A DNA stretch of 46,508 nt, from the NCBI RefSeq assembly GCF_002237645.1, contig NZ_MJUZ01000019.1, positions 1-46,508 of the forward strand, written 5' to 3'. Source of the stretch: Desulfovibrio sp. MES5. Lineage in GTDB: Bacteria; Desulfobacterota; Desulfovibrionia; Desulfovibrionales; Desulfovibrionaceae. Below the pieces are notes generated by a model, which saw only the letters and a program-made list of their open reading frames with translations, searched no databases and was not told where the DNA came from. Positions 16,361 to 24,933 of this stretch are shown one piece after another (the first letter of the stretch is position 1; each line of letters begins with the position of its first letter). The translations under genes and the position numbers were made by a program.

Positions 16361-17773
16361 CTACTTGCCAATGCAGAATTGTGAGAAAACCCTGTCCAGC
16401 ACTTCAGCCGGGCTGCTCAGCCCGGTAACTTCCGCCAGATGGGCGGCGGCCACGTCAAGACGCACGGCGCAGCAGTCATAAGGCCGCCCGGCATCAACAT
16501 CTTCGCGCAGGGCCGTCAGTTCGGCCAGGGCCGCCTCAAGAGCCAGTGTTTGCCGGGCATTGGGCGCAAGCCCTTCTTCTCCGGCAGCCCCATCACTTTC
16601 AGCCAGCAACAGCGCGCGCAGGCGCTCAGCCATGTCCTCCACCTGTGTATCGGAAAAAGCGCTTGTTGCGCAACAGGTTTGGTTCTGAATCCAGCTTGGG
16701 GGGAATTTTTGGGGCATGCACAGGTCGCATTTGTTCCACACGACCAGTACAGGCGTTGTGCCTGCCATTTCAAGTACTTCGCGTGCTGCGGGGTCCGGGC
16801 AGACCTTGGCCGTTGCCCCGGCCTCGCCCAGAGCGCCGCCGTCCAGCACAAGAACAATGGCGTCCGCCTCGGCCAGTTTTTGCCGGCTGCGTTCAACGCC
16901 AAGCTCTTCAATACTTTCAGCGGCCTTGCGCAGACCTGCGGTATCCGTCAGGCGTACAGGCAGACCGTTGAGGTCGCAGGCCTCCTCCAGAAAATCGCGC
17001 GTGGTGCCGGGAATATCAGTGACCAGCGCCCGGTTGCGCCCAAGCAAAGCGTTCATGAGGCTGGATTTGCCGGCATTGACGGCGCCAGCCAGCACTACGA
17101 CAGCCCCCTGCTGCATGACCCGCGCTCTGCGACTGCCCTTGAGCAGGTGCCGCAGCGCGGCAGACACTTTTTCAACAGCGGCGCTGAAGGTGGGGGCATC
17201 CATGCCTTCAACTTCGTCTTCAGGAAAGTCCACCGCCACGCACACCTGCATGCGCAGTTCTTCCAGCTCATTGCGCAGGGCCTCGGTGCGGCGGGCAAGC
17301 AGGCCGTCCAGCCGGTTGAGGCCGTAGCGCAGAGCCTCGCGCGAGGGCGCGGCGATAAGTTCGGCCACAGCTTCAGCCTGGCTCAGGTCCATACGCCCGT
17401 TGACAAAAGCCCGGCGTGAAAATTCACCCTGCTGCGCCTGCCGCGCGCCCCGTCGCAGGGCGCTCTCCAGCACTGCCTGAACAATAAAGGCTCCGCCGTG
17501 GCAATGGATTTCAGCCACGTCTTCCCCCGTAAAACTGCGCGGCCCAGGCATAAAGACGGCCAGCACGTCATCCAGCGCTTCGTCGTTCCAGTCCAGAACC
17601 CGCCCCCTGTGCAAAAACCAGGGACGAAAATTTTCAAACCTGGACGACAGGGGCAAAAACATGCGCGCAAGCACCTGCTTGGCTTCAGGCCCGGAAATGC
17701 GCACAATGCCGATCCCCCCGGATCCGGGTGGCGTGGCAATGGCCGCTATGGTGTCGCGTGTGGTGATGCCCAT
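16361..17773 (-). CDS. mnmE: tRNA-modifying GTPase MnmE (TrmE)
   Basis: A 470-residue protein, the usual length. The N-terminus MGITTRDTIAAIATPPGSGGIGIVRISG is the tetrahydrofolate-binding dimerisation domain. The G domain shows G1 GAVNAGKSS, G3 DTAGLR and G4 NKCDL. The last four residues are CIGK, the C-(I/L/V)-GK tail with the catalytic Cys. With MnmG it installs the cmnm5 group on the wobble uridine of several tRNAs. No clear ribosome site precedes the ATG, but the conserved N-terminus leaves no other choice. It belongs to the jag-mnmE end of the rpmH block, but here a repeat element of 460 bp separates it from jag. Confidence 0.95.
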   Translation of the reverse strand: MGITTRDTIAAIATPPGSGGIGIVRISGPEAKQVLARMFLPLSSRFENFRPWFLHRGRVLDWNDEALDDVLAVFMPGPRSFTGEDVAEIHCHGGAFIVQAVLESALRRGARQAQQGEFSRRAFVNGRMDLSQAEAVAELIAAPSREALRYGLNRLDGLLARRTEALRNELEELRMQVCVAVDFPEDEVEGMDAPTFSAAVEKVSAALRHLLKGSRRARVMQQGAVVVLAGAVNAGKSSLMNALLGRNRALVTDIPGTTRDFLEEACDLNGLPVRLTDTAGLRKAAESIEELGVERSRQKLAEADAIVLVLDGGALGEAGATAKVCPDPAAREVLEMAGTTPVLVVWNKCDLCMPQKFPPSWIQNQTCCATSAFSDTQVEDMAERLRALLLAESDGAAGEEGLAPNARQTLALEAALAELTALREDVDAGRPYDCCAVRLDVAAAHLAEVTGLSSPAEVLDRVFSQFCIGK

Positions 17774-18235
17774 GTTTACGCTACAGTTATGGGTGCGCCG
17801 GTTTTACCCTGGCGGCATTTTTTCAGGGTTCAGGAAAATGCGGCTCCCGCCTTCCGCCAAAGGCGAAAATGCGGAAGCCGCCTTGATGTGCAAGCTCTGT
17901 CCGATTGCGTTACTAGAGCATTTAACTTTGAAAAAGTGTACATGCTCCAACGCTGCACGAGAGTGCAGCGCGCCACACCGTGGCGTGGATTCAGCCGAAA
18001 AATGCGATTTTGGCTGAATGAAAACTTTGAAATGTGAAGCATTTCAAAGTTAATCTGCTCTAAAATACGCCCTGACGGTGTGCACCGCCCAACCTCGCCA
18101 CGCATAAGCAGGGAGGCCCCCAGGCGTTTCAGCATAAAAAGTTCCACCGCTGAACCCGGCGGGCGCGCCTGACGCATCCTTCATAGAAAACGCTTGCGCC
18201 CGTAGCCGCCTGAGGCCGTTCAACGTGAACTCGCT
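17774..18235. repeat. Family A element inserted between jag and mnmE
   Basis: Bases 17914-18062 form a complete family A copy: TAGAGCATTTAACTTTG at the left end and CAAAGTTAATCTGCTCTA at the right end are imperfect terminal inverted repeats. Inside are CGCTGCAC/GTGCAGCG (17951-17970, loop GAGA), CGCCAC/GTGGCG (17971-17985, loop ACC), a stem at 17989-18019 (arm ATTCAGCCG, one base lost in the right arm) and AACTTTGAAATG/CATTTCAAAGTT (18023-18051). No gene is seen in the rest of the gap. Confidence 0.8.
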
Positions 18236-19612
18236 CTAGTTCTTTTCGGCCTTTTTGCGCAAGATGACAACCCTCTTCATGGGGCCGTCCCCTGTGCTGC
18301 GCGTCTGCACATCGACCGCCTCCTGAAGGCAGACGTGTACAATACGGCGATGGTACGAAGACAGGGGCCGCGTGGAATAGGACCGGCCACTCTGGCGCAC
18401 CTTGTCGGCCAGCGCCAGCGCCATTTCGCGCAGCTTTTCGTCCTGACGGCGGCGGTATTCCCCGGCGTCAAGCTGCACGCGCACAGCGGCATTCATGCCT
18501 CGCGACACGATGCGCGAAATCATATACTGAAGCGCGGCCAGCGTCTGCCCTTCACGACCGATGAGCAGGCCCGAATCTTCTTCACTGTCAATGCCGACCT
18601 GCACCCTGTCGCCGCCCAGCTTTACTTCCAGGTTCACATCTTCGCCCACAATGGGGCGCACCAGCTGTCGGACGGTTTCACGCACAAGAGCGTCCAGGCG
18701 TTCCTGGTCAAGCTGCTCCATCGGCATGGCGGGCAGCCCTTCGGCGGCTTCTTCAAAATCATCGTCCAGAACGTCCATGCCCTTGGGCTGACGGGCAGCC
18801 TCACGGCCACCGTCTTTTGCGGCGTTGCGACCTTCGCGCCCATCACGGGAATCGCCACGACGGCCGCGCCCTTCGGGGCGTCTGCCGTCTTCACCGTTCT
18901 GCCCGTTTTGAGCACTCTGGCCATTTTGGCCATTTTGACCGCTCTGTCCGTTCTGGCCATTTTGACCGTTCTGGCCGCTGTGACCATTTTGCCCATTTTG
19001 ACCATTCTGGCCGTTCTGCGCACGCCCCGAAGCCTTGCCCCGGTCTCTTGACCTGTCGCCACGGCCTTCGCCCTCGGCCTTGTCGGAAGGCTTTTCAGCG
19101 CTTCTGTCGGCAGCCCTGGATCCTGCGCGGCCATTGGCCTTTTCAGCGCCACGTTCCGGGTTTCTCTCACCCTGTTTTTCCTGACGCGGGCCTGCCCCCC
19201 TGGGCGGGCGGGCATCGCGCCCCTGCGAACCTTCGGCCTGTTCGGCAGCCGGTTCCTGTGCAGGTTTGCGATTGCGGGAACGGTTATTGCGCTTTTCCTG
19301 CTGGCCGTTGGTGGCCTGCGGGCCTTCCTCGCGCTGGGCGCGATTTTTTTCCGGCGCTTCAGGCGCTGGCACGCTTTCAGAAGCTTCAGCCTGCGCGCCT
19401 TTGCGTCCCAGGATACTTTCAACGGTTTCGCGCAGCTGCACCCGGCGCGCGCGGACCTTGGCCTTGCGCGCTCCGACGATGCCGAAGATGCCGGACTTGG
19501 AGTCCTGCACGATTTCGATTTCCAGCTTTTCACGCGCAGCATCAAAGTAGCCGCAGGCTTCCTCTATGGCGCTGTCCAGGTCCTTTCCCTGGAATTCTTT
19601 AAACCCTTCCAT
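18236..19612 (-). CDS. jag: Jag/KhpB RNA-binding protein with a Gln-Asn-Gly repeat linker
   Basis: A 458-residue protein, roughly twice the usual length. Residues 1-55 are the Jag_N domain (MEGFKEFQGKDLDSAIEEAC, then SGIFGIVGARKAKV). A KH domain spans about 326-380, with the GxxG loop in LIGREGQTL. An R3H domain follows (about 388-455, with RRIVHVCLQE). Between them, residues 70-290 are disordered: Arg/Glu/Ala-rich, then a run of Gln-Asn-Gly triplets at 199-240. The two C-terminal domains bind single-stranded RNA. It follows yidC with 42 bp between, the standard rpmH-rnpA-yidD-yidC-jag order. A GAGG precedes the ATG. Confidence 0.92.
   Translation of the reverse strand: MEGFKEFQGKDLDSAIEEACGYFDAAREKLEIEIVQDSKSGIFGIVGARKAKVRARRVQLRETVESILGRKGAQAEASESVPAPEAPEKNRAQREEGPQATNGQQEKRNNRSRNRKPAQEPAAEQAEGSQGRDARPPRGAGPRQEKQGERNPERGAEKANGRAGSRAADRSAEKPSDKAEGEGRGDRSRDRGKASGRAQNGQNGQNGQNGHSGQNGQNGQNGQSGQNGQNGQSAQNGQNGEDGRRPEGRGRRGDSRDGREGRNAAKDGGREAARQPKGMDVLDDDFEEAAEGLPAMPMEQLDQERLDALVRETVRQLVRPIVGEDVNLEVKLGGDRVQVGIDSEEDSGLLIGREGQTLAALQYMISRIVSRGMNAAVRVQLDAGEYRRRQDEKLREMALALADKVRQSGRSYSTRPLSSYHRRIVHVCLQEAVDVQTRSTGDGPMKRVVILRKKAEKN
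18893..19018 (-). repeat. In-frame 9-bp microsatellite in jag
   Basis: Fourteen triplet units, mostly Gln-Asn-Gly with His-Ser-Gly, Gln-Ser-Gly and Gln-Ser-Ala variants, are encoded by 9-bp units alternating between CAGAACGGC and CAAAATGGC types. Unit number could change by slippage without shifting the frame. Confidence 0.85.
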
Positions 19613-19654
19613 ACTCGTCCTCGTTCCAATGGGCGGTACAGGCCGCCGTTGCGG

Positions 19655-21298
19655 CTATTTCGCGGCGGCGTGGCCTTTGAGCTTCCGTATCATCATCTGC
19701 TGCTGCGCAATGGACAGCACGTTGTTGACAAGCCAGTACAACACCAGACCTGCGGGGAAGTTCAGGAAAAGCACCGTGAAGATAAGGGGCAAAAACATCA
19801 TGATCTTCTGCTGCGTGGGATCGGCGGCCGGGGGGTTCATCCTCTGCTGCAGGAACATGGTCACACCCATGATGATGGGGGTGATGTACAAGGGATCCTT
19901 GGTGGAAAGGTCAGCCAGCCAGAGCATGTCTGTGCCGGGCAGATACTTGATGAAGGGCGCGTGGCGCAGCTCGATGGAGGTGAGCAGGGCCTGGTACAGG
20001 CCGAAGAACACGGGCAGCTGGATAAGGATGGGCACGCAACCGCTGGCGGGATTGACGCCGTAGGTCTTGTAGAGTGCCATGACCTCCTTGTTCATCTGCT
20101 CCTTGTTGTCCTTGTACTTCTCGCGCAGCTCCGTCATGTGGGGCTGGAGCTTCTTCATTTTTTCCATCGAGGCGTAACTCTTGGCCGTGAGGGGCCAGAA
20201 CACGGCCTTGATAAGCACGGTCAGCAGAATGATGGAAAGGCCCCAGTTGTGCACGTACTTCTGGAAGAATTCCAGCAGCCACAGCAGCCCTTTGGCAATG
20301 ATGTGGAAAAAGCCCAGGTCAACGCTTTTGGCAAGCTGGGGCGAGGCGGCCTGGAGCTCGGAACGCACCTTGGGGCCAACCCAGTAGGAAACAGTCAGTT
20401 CCTTTTCCTGGCCGGGGCCAAGCAGGGCTTCCTGTTCTTCGACAGCGGCGCGATACACATTCTGCTGCATAACGCCCTTGACGGTCACGCTGTTGGTTTC
20501 ACCGGGCATCACGGCCGTAAGAAAATACGTGCTCATGGCGCCAGCCCAGTAAATCTTGCCAACGGCCTGAACACCGGTGGTTTCAAGAGTGCTCGCGGAG
20601 CTTTCTTCCTTGAGGCTGCCGTCGTTGTCCCAGGCGACGCGCATGGCGTCGTAACGGTCGCCAGCGGCATTGCTGGCGTCAGCGGCTGCCGTGTAGCTCA
20701 CACGCACGCTGCGCGCCTGTTCGCTCAGGTTCGTCACGCGAACCTTTTCCTTGATGAGATAGGTGGAGGCGTCGAAGGTCAGTTCGCGCACCACACGCAG
20801 GTTGTCCACTTCGCCCGTCAGGCGCAGTGAACCCTGCTGGTTTTCACCAAGGGAGAGGCCGCTTTCGCCAGCATCCAGGGACCACTGACCAGTGCTCCAC
20901 GAGGGCTGGCTGTTGATAACAAGGCCCATGGGGGCCACCTGGGCCGTCTTGGCGTCAACCATGTTCACCAGGGGCGAATCCGCCGCGAGGCCAACCTGAA
21001 ATTTTTTCAGCTTGAACGAACGCAGCGCGCCGCCGCCGCTGTAAACAACAGCTTCATAAAGGGGGGTGTCCACCGTAATGTCGCGGCCTGCCGAGGGCTC
21101 GAAAACGGGCAGACTGGGCTGCGCGGGCGCGGGCGCTGTTTGCGCCAGTTGCTGTGGCACCTGCTCGCTCTGCTTCTGCTGCTGCGCCACGGGGGCGGGC
21201 TTTGAGGTCCAGCCCATATGCTCGGCCAGATATCCCCAGCCGACAATGACAATAAGACAAAGAACAATGGCAATGATAAGATTTTTACTGTCTTGCAT
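19655..21298 (-). CDS. yidC: Membrane protein insertase YidC
   Basis: A 547-residue Gram-negative-type YidC. Residues 5-25 are the first membrane helix (LIIAIVLCLIVIVGWGYL), followed by a large periplasmic beta-sandwich and then the conserved Oxa1 core (NWGLSIILLTVLIKAVFWPL; GCVPILIQLPVFFGLYQAL; FPAGLVLYWLVNNVLSIAQQ). It inserts inner-membrane proteins with or without SecYEG. I take ATG at 21298; AGGAG lies 11 bases upstream. A GTG at 21310 overlaps the yidD stop as GTGA and is the alternative, adding four residues. The gene lies between yidD and jag on the same strand. Confidence 0.95.
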   Translation of the reverse strand: MQDSKNLIIAIVLCLIVIVGWGYLAEHMGWTSKPAPVAQQQKQSEQVPQQLAQTAPAPAQPSLPVFEPSAGRDITVDTPLYEAVVYSGGGALRSFKLKKFQVGLAADSPLVNMVDAKTAQVAPMGLVINSQPSWSTGQWSLDAGESGLSLGENQQGSLRLTGEVDNLRVVRELTFDASTYLIKEKVRVTNLSEQARSVRVSYTAAADASNAAGDRYDAMRVAWDNDGSLKEESSASTLETTGVQAVGKIYWAGAMSTYFLTAVMPGETNSVTVKGVMQQNVYRAAVEEQEALLGPGQEKELTVSYWVGPKVRSELQAASPQLAKSVDLGFFHIIAKGLLWLLEFFQKYVHNWGLSIILLTVLIKAVFWPLTAKSYASMEKMKKLQPHMTELREKYKDNKEQMNKEVMALYKTYGVNPASGCVPILIQLPVFFGLYQALLTSIELRHAPFIKYLPGTDMLWLADLSTKDPLYITPIIMGVTMFLQQRMNPPAADPTQQKIMMFLPLIFTVLFLNFPAGLVLYWLVNNVLSIAQQQMMIRKLKGHAAAK

Positions 21299-21306
21299 GT
21301 GGGCGC

Positions 21307-21576
21307 TCACTCCTGGGACAATGGCGGAACGTCGCGGCGACGTCGTCCTGATGGTGGTGGAACTGGATCATAGCCCGATCCGCCCCAAGGATGACAGCGG
21401 GCCAGGCGCTTGAGCGCCAGCCAGCCGCCACGCAACACGCCGTGGGTCATTACGGCCTCTACGGCATAGGCGGAACAGGTAGGGTAATAGCGGCAGGCAG
21501 GGGGCAACACGGGCGAGATGCAGCGCTGGTACACGCGTATGGGAAATACGCAGAGGGTGCGCAGCATGTGGCTCAT
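21307..21576 (-). CDS. yidD: Membrane protein insertion efficiency factor YidD
   Basis: An 89-residue protein. [32 protein letters not shown] is the conserved core, with the three Cys and the RYYPTCSxYA motif; [19 protein letters not shown] is the conserved tail. It assists YidC-dependent insertion at the membrane. It overlaps rnpA as ATGA and yidC follows at once, so the three are translated in a coupled manner. An internal Met at residue 4 is an alternative start. Confidence 0.93.
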   Translation of the reverse strand: MSHMLRTLCVFPIRVYQRCISPVLPPACRYYPTCSAYAVEAVMTHGVLRGGWLALKRLARCHPWGGSGYDPVPPPSGRRRRDVPPLSQE

Positions 21577-21965
21577 GGCAGACCTGCCAATGCCGAAGAG
21601 CCCGACTGATGTCGGGCCGCACGCCGTAGCAACGGCAAAAGTTCCGCAGCCACACGGGCATAATCCAGTGCGGCTTCTCCGGCATGCTTTTTTGCTATGG
21701 TAACGATGTCGGCCTCCACGGGCAGTTCTTCTCTGTGCAGGCGGTAGAATTCCCGCAGGAGCCTCTTGACGCGATTACGCACCACGGCATTGCCTACCTT
21801 GCGGGAGACGGCCATGCCTGTGCGCGCGCGAAGACCGGGACAGCCTCCCGGCAACACAAAGACAAGGAAATGCTCGGTGTGGTAACGCCTGCCCCGCTCA
21901 TAACAGGCCGTAAACTCCACCCGACGGCGGATGCGCAACTGCCTGGGCAGAAGATACCGGCGCAT
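21573..21965 (-). CDS. rnpA: Ribonuclease P protein component
   Basis: A 130-residue basic protein. [13 protein letters not shown] is the RnpA signature, preceded by [13 protein letters not shown]. It binds the RNase P RNA and helps process the 5' ends of tRNAs. The last 25 residues run past the usual end and overlap yidD by four bases. It starts 41 bp after rpmH. Confidence 0.95.
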   Translation of the reverse strand: MRRYLLPRQLRIRRRVEFTACYERGRRYHTEHFLVFVLPGGCPGLRARTGMAVSRKVGNAVVRNRVKRLLREFYRLHREELPVEADIVTIAKKHAGEAALDYARVAAELLPLLRRAARHQSGSSALAGLP

Positions 21966-22006
21966 GGAAGCTCCCGGACGACGAACGGGGGATGCCCCCC
22001 GTTCAC

Positions 22007-22141
22007 TCAGGCGCTGAGACGCTTGCGGCCCTTGGCGCGACGGCGGCGCAGGATGGCTCGACCACCAGGGGTGGCCATACGGGCGCGAAAACCGTGGGTG
22101 CGGGCTCTTCTGATCTTGCTCGGCTGATATGTTCTCTTCAT
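22007..22141 (-). CDS. rpmH: 50S ribosomal protein L34
   Basis: The 44-residue protein [18 protein letters not shown]... matches L34 over its full length, ending [19 protein letters not shown] precedes the ATG at 22141; the frame extends further upstream but the extra residues match nothing. It heads the rpmH-rnpA-yidD-yidC-jag operon. No dnaA gene lies next to it here. Confidence 0.97.
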   Translation of the reverse strand: MKRTYQPSKIRRARTHGFRARMATPGGRAILRRRRAKGRKRLSA

Positions 22142-22355
22142 GACTGACTCCTTAAAATTTCCGGTATGACCAGCGCCCTTACCGGGACTTAGCGGCACGT
22201 CGGGCTTTAGCGGTTATGGGCCGTCCACTTGTTATAGCGGTCAGGGACGGCAAGGCCCTGGCGTTAAAATATATGGAAGAAGCTACATACACGCGCACAG
22301 CCCCTCCGTCAAGCGCAGACTGGGCCGATCGTCGGCTGAACATGGCGCGCGTCAC
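22142..22355. other. Upstream region of rpmH
   Basis: This 214-bp stretch must hold the promoter of the rpmH operon, reading leftwards. TATAAC-like and TATATT-like boxes occur on the minus strand (22236-22231 and about 22273-22268), but neither has a convincing -35 partner. No gene is seen. Confidence 0.4.
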
Positions 22356-22381
22356 AAAAACAGGCGGCGTAACGCCGCCTG
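22356..22381 (-). terminator. Intrinsic terminator of the exported low-complexity protein gene
   Basis: On the minus strand CAGGCGGCG, loop TTA, CGCCGCCTG is followed by TTTTTGTG (22360 downward). It lies 68 bp after the stop of the gene at 22449 and isolates it from rpmH. Confidence 0.85.
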
Positions 22382-22448
22382 TAAGGCTTGACCGGCATGG
22401 CAGAATGCATCCTGCCATTACACGGGCTGTTGGTCAAACGCCAAAATC

Positions 22449-23363
22449 TTACGGCAAGGGAGCCCGCGCAGGAGCGCCGCCCCCACCGGAGGCGCTGCCA
22501 GCCCCGTTGCTGGGCGGGAGCAGGTCGTCCGCTGTAAGGGAAGGAACCGGCGGCGGAATCGGAACGTCCGCCTGTGCGCCGCCGTTGGACGAACGCACGG
22601 AGCCAACGCCGGCTTTTCCAAAAGCCCCGACAGCTGCGCCCGATCCTGTCACCGACATGGATGGGGCCGCGGACGACGCGCTCGAAGACGCAGATGTGGA
22701 TGCCGCCGCTGGCGGCACGCCCGAAGGCTTGGCCGCGCCTGAGGGCGCAGCGACGCCATTGCCAATCCCGACAGAAGGTGAGGGCGCAACCGCCGCAGTG
22801 CCATTGCCATTACCTTGCCGCGACGAAGACGGAGCGGTAAGCGCCGGGCTGACAGAGGCCGGTTTTTCTGCCGGGGTTCTGGCGGCCTGCGCCGCTTCAC
22901 TTTTTTTACCAGCCTGAACGGCGGTGGTCCCGCCCTGCTTTGCGGGCCGGGACGTCGCGTGGGGCCAGGGGCGCGCAGGAGCCTTAGGGTCAACAACAAT
23001 GCTGTGCGGGGCGGTTTTTCCGCCACGGCTGCCCTTGCCGGTGCTCACGTCAGGCTGCCCCTGAGGACTGGACATGAGTTCCGGCACAGCGGCAGGATCG
23101 GCAAAAGCCGCGCCCACCATGCGAATCTGGCGCGGCTGCGTCAGCGTATTCCAGTAAAGGCGCGCGCCGCCTGTGCGCATCCAGGCCTCGGTCAGATTGG
23201 GGCCGCCATCGGGCAGGGTCTGGGGAAGCGAAGACTCGGCGACACCGGCAAACGACACGCCGGACATGCCGGACGTGACGCCGAAACACAAAATGGCCAC
23301 GCCCAAGGCCACAGGGCGCAAGGTACGGGCCAGCACCGCGTTTTTGTAGTGTGTCACGAACAT
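22449..23363 (-). CDS. Exported Ala/Ser/Pro/Gly-rich protein, function unknown
   Basis: A 304-residue protein. A basic start and hydrophobic stretch (about residues 13-40, LRPVALGVAILCFGVTSG) look like a signal peptide or signal anchor. Residues about 45-85 (SLPQTLPDGGPNLTEAWMRT ... ARLYWNTLTQPRQIRMVGAAF) are the only stretch of ordinary composition and may be the functional part. From about residue 100 on the sequence is Ala/Ser/Pro/Gly-rich, with no motif that I know. AGAGGTGG upstream supports the ATG at 23363. It ends in its own terminator, so it is monocistronic. It may be cell-envelope associated; this is inference from composition. Confidence 0.6.
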   Translation of the reverse strand: MFVTHYKNAVLARTLRPVALGVAILCFGVTSGMSGVSFAGVAESSLPQTLPDGGPNLTEAWMRTGGARLYWNTLTQPRQIRMVGAAFADPAAVPELMSSPQGQPDVSTGKGSRGGKTAPHSIVVDPKAPARPWPHATSRPAKQGGTTAVQAGKKSEAAQAARTPAEKPASVSPALTAPSSSRQGNGNGTAAVAPSPSVGIGNGVAAPSGAAKPSGVPPAAASTSASSSASSAAPSMSVTGSGAAVGAFGKAGVGSVRSSNGGAQADVPIPPPVPSLTADDLLPPSNGAGSASGGGGAPARAPLP

Positions 23364-23937
23364 AATACCACCTCTTCCTCGCTTATCGGCAAATGCCACA
23401 GTAAACTTTAGGGGGGCTGATTACAGTGCTTTGCGGAGGGAAGGACCCACACGCAGCGCCGGGCAGGCGAGGCTTGAGGTTGAACTGCTTTCTTTGTGGG
23501 AGAGGACCACTTTTAAAATGGGCTCCTCCACCACGCCCCCATCCCTTAAAACTTTTATTGTATTTCATTGCATTACACAGTGTTTTCTGCTGTAAAGCGG
23601 TGGTTCCAGAGGCAGCGTTTTTCAGGCGTCGCGCCCACGTAAAGCTGATCCGCTTTAGAGCATTGCAATGCTAATAAAGGGCGCTTGCTCTCAAGCGGCT
23701 CAAGCGACAGCGTGCCGCAACGTGATATGCGCGGTTTACCCGCTCTCAGGCGACGCACACGGGCTGCCATGCTGCGAGAACCCGCCCCACGTCACTACAG
23801 GCACGCCACCCGCTTCGCGCAGAGACGCAGCAGAAGCAATCCACGTAAAAGGCGGCTTCGACAGGCTGCCGCGCCTTGACAGCAGCGCCCCCCTTGGGCA
23901 CATTTCAGGCATCATTTTCACCGGCCAAGGAGCAAAA
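23364..23937. repeat. Gap with a reversed family B copy and a family A end fragment
   Basis: At about 23494-23565 the sequence TTTGTGGGAGAGGACCAC, a degenerate palindrome, and CCATCCCTTAAAACTTTTA form a reversed family B copy. At 23655-23674 TTAGAGCATTGCAATGCTAA is a small palindrome resembling the end of family A. The stretch 23680-23937 is the leader of the kinase gene; an open frame runs through it but shows no family match and no ribosome site. Confidence 0.65.
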
Positions 23938-24540
23938 ATGTCCGTGCCCTCTTCTACAGACGCCACCCCTGATCGCTCTGGCCCCTCTTCCATCACGGCA
24001 CCAGCCAGACCGTCACCGTGCATCATCCTTATAGGAATGGCCGGAGCGGGCAAGTCCACCATCGGCGAGGCCCTGGCCAAACGTCTGGGCTGGGCCTTTA
24101 TGGACAGCGACCACCTTATTGAAGCCGTTTATGCTGCCCGTCTGCAAGACATAACCGACGCCCTTGGCAAGGACGCCTTTCTTGAAGTGGAAGCCGGCAT
24201 CATCAGCGCCATAAAGGCCAACCGCGCCGTCATCGCCACCGGCGGCAGCGTTGTCTACCGCGAAAAAGCCATGCGGCACCTCGCCTCGCTGGGGCCCATC
24301 GTGCATCTGGACGTGCCGCTCAGCATTGTTGAAGAGCGCATAGCCCGCAATCCGCAACGGGGCCTGGCCATCGGGCCAGGGCAGACCCTCGGCGATATTT
24401 TTCTGGAACGCCAGGAACTGTACACCCGTTACGCGACCCTGTGCTGTGAAGCTACCTGTAAAAATCCGCAGCAATGCGTGGACTGGATTGTGGACAACCT
24501 GCCCCCGCAGGCCATTGCCGCTGACGGCGCAGGCCGCTGA
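23938..24540 (+). CDS. Shikimate-kinase-fold small-molecule kinase, substrate uncertain
   Basis: A 200-residue P-loop kinase. Walker A is GMAGAGKST (33-41), then Asp56-Ser-Asp58, and ATGGS at 100-104. The fold and motif order are those of shikimate kinase (AroK). However, the FRxxE motif whose Arg binds shikimate reads FLEVE (81-85), the GGG that follows reads GGS, and the RPLL-type motif reads RGLA. These changes suggest the substrate may not be shikimate. Homoserine is one possibility (inference); an AroK variant cannot be excluded. AAGGAG eight bases upstream fixes the start. It is monocistronic; the next gene is convergent. Confidence 0.75.
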   Translation: MSVPSSTDATPDRSGPSSITAPARPSPCIILIGMAGAGKSTIGEALAKRLGWAFMDSDHLIEAVYAARLQDITDALGKDAFLEVEAGIISAIKANRAVIATGGSVVYREKAMRHLASLGPIVHLDVPLSIVEERIARNPQRGLAIGPGQTLGDIFLERQELYTRYATLCCEATCKNPQQCVDWIVDNLPPQAIAADGAGR

Positions 24541-24933
24541 CGGCGTAGTCTGGCCAGACCGCACCCGCCTTCCCTCCTTCTTTCATGCCGCCTGCCGGGA
24601 TCTGCGGCAATCATGCAGCGCGCCCTTTTGCCGTCAGCTGCCCGAATTGCAGGGCGGCATGTGCGGAATCCTGCCATGCGCCCTTTTGCCCAGGCCATAA
24701 CATGGCGCTTGGACACAAAAAAAGCGGGGCCGAAGCCCCGCTAAAAAAACACATTTCTGTCGGCAAATACGCGCGCCCAGAACAACGCTCATTGAGAACA
24801 TGCAATCCCAACCATCGAGCACGCCCACACTGGCGCGTATCCGCGCATATGGACGCGACTGCAAGCGTCAGCGCCTTTATGGCGCGCGCCTCTCTTCACA
24901 CAGCCGACAGAGCCGCATCAAAATAAGATTATC
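24541..24933. other. Gap between convergent genes
   Basis: Apart from the terminator at 24717-24742 I see no gene, repeat or regulatory pattern here. Confidence 0.5.
24717..24742 (-). terminator. Intrinsic terminator with TTCG tetraloop
   Basis: Read on the minus strand, AGCGGGGC, loop TTCG, GCCCCGCT is followed by a run of seven T. It ends the lipoprotein gene at 24934. A run of six A on the other side gives it a weaker terminator character on the plus strand. Confidence 0.88.
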
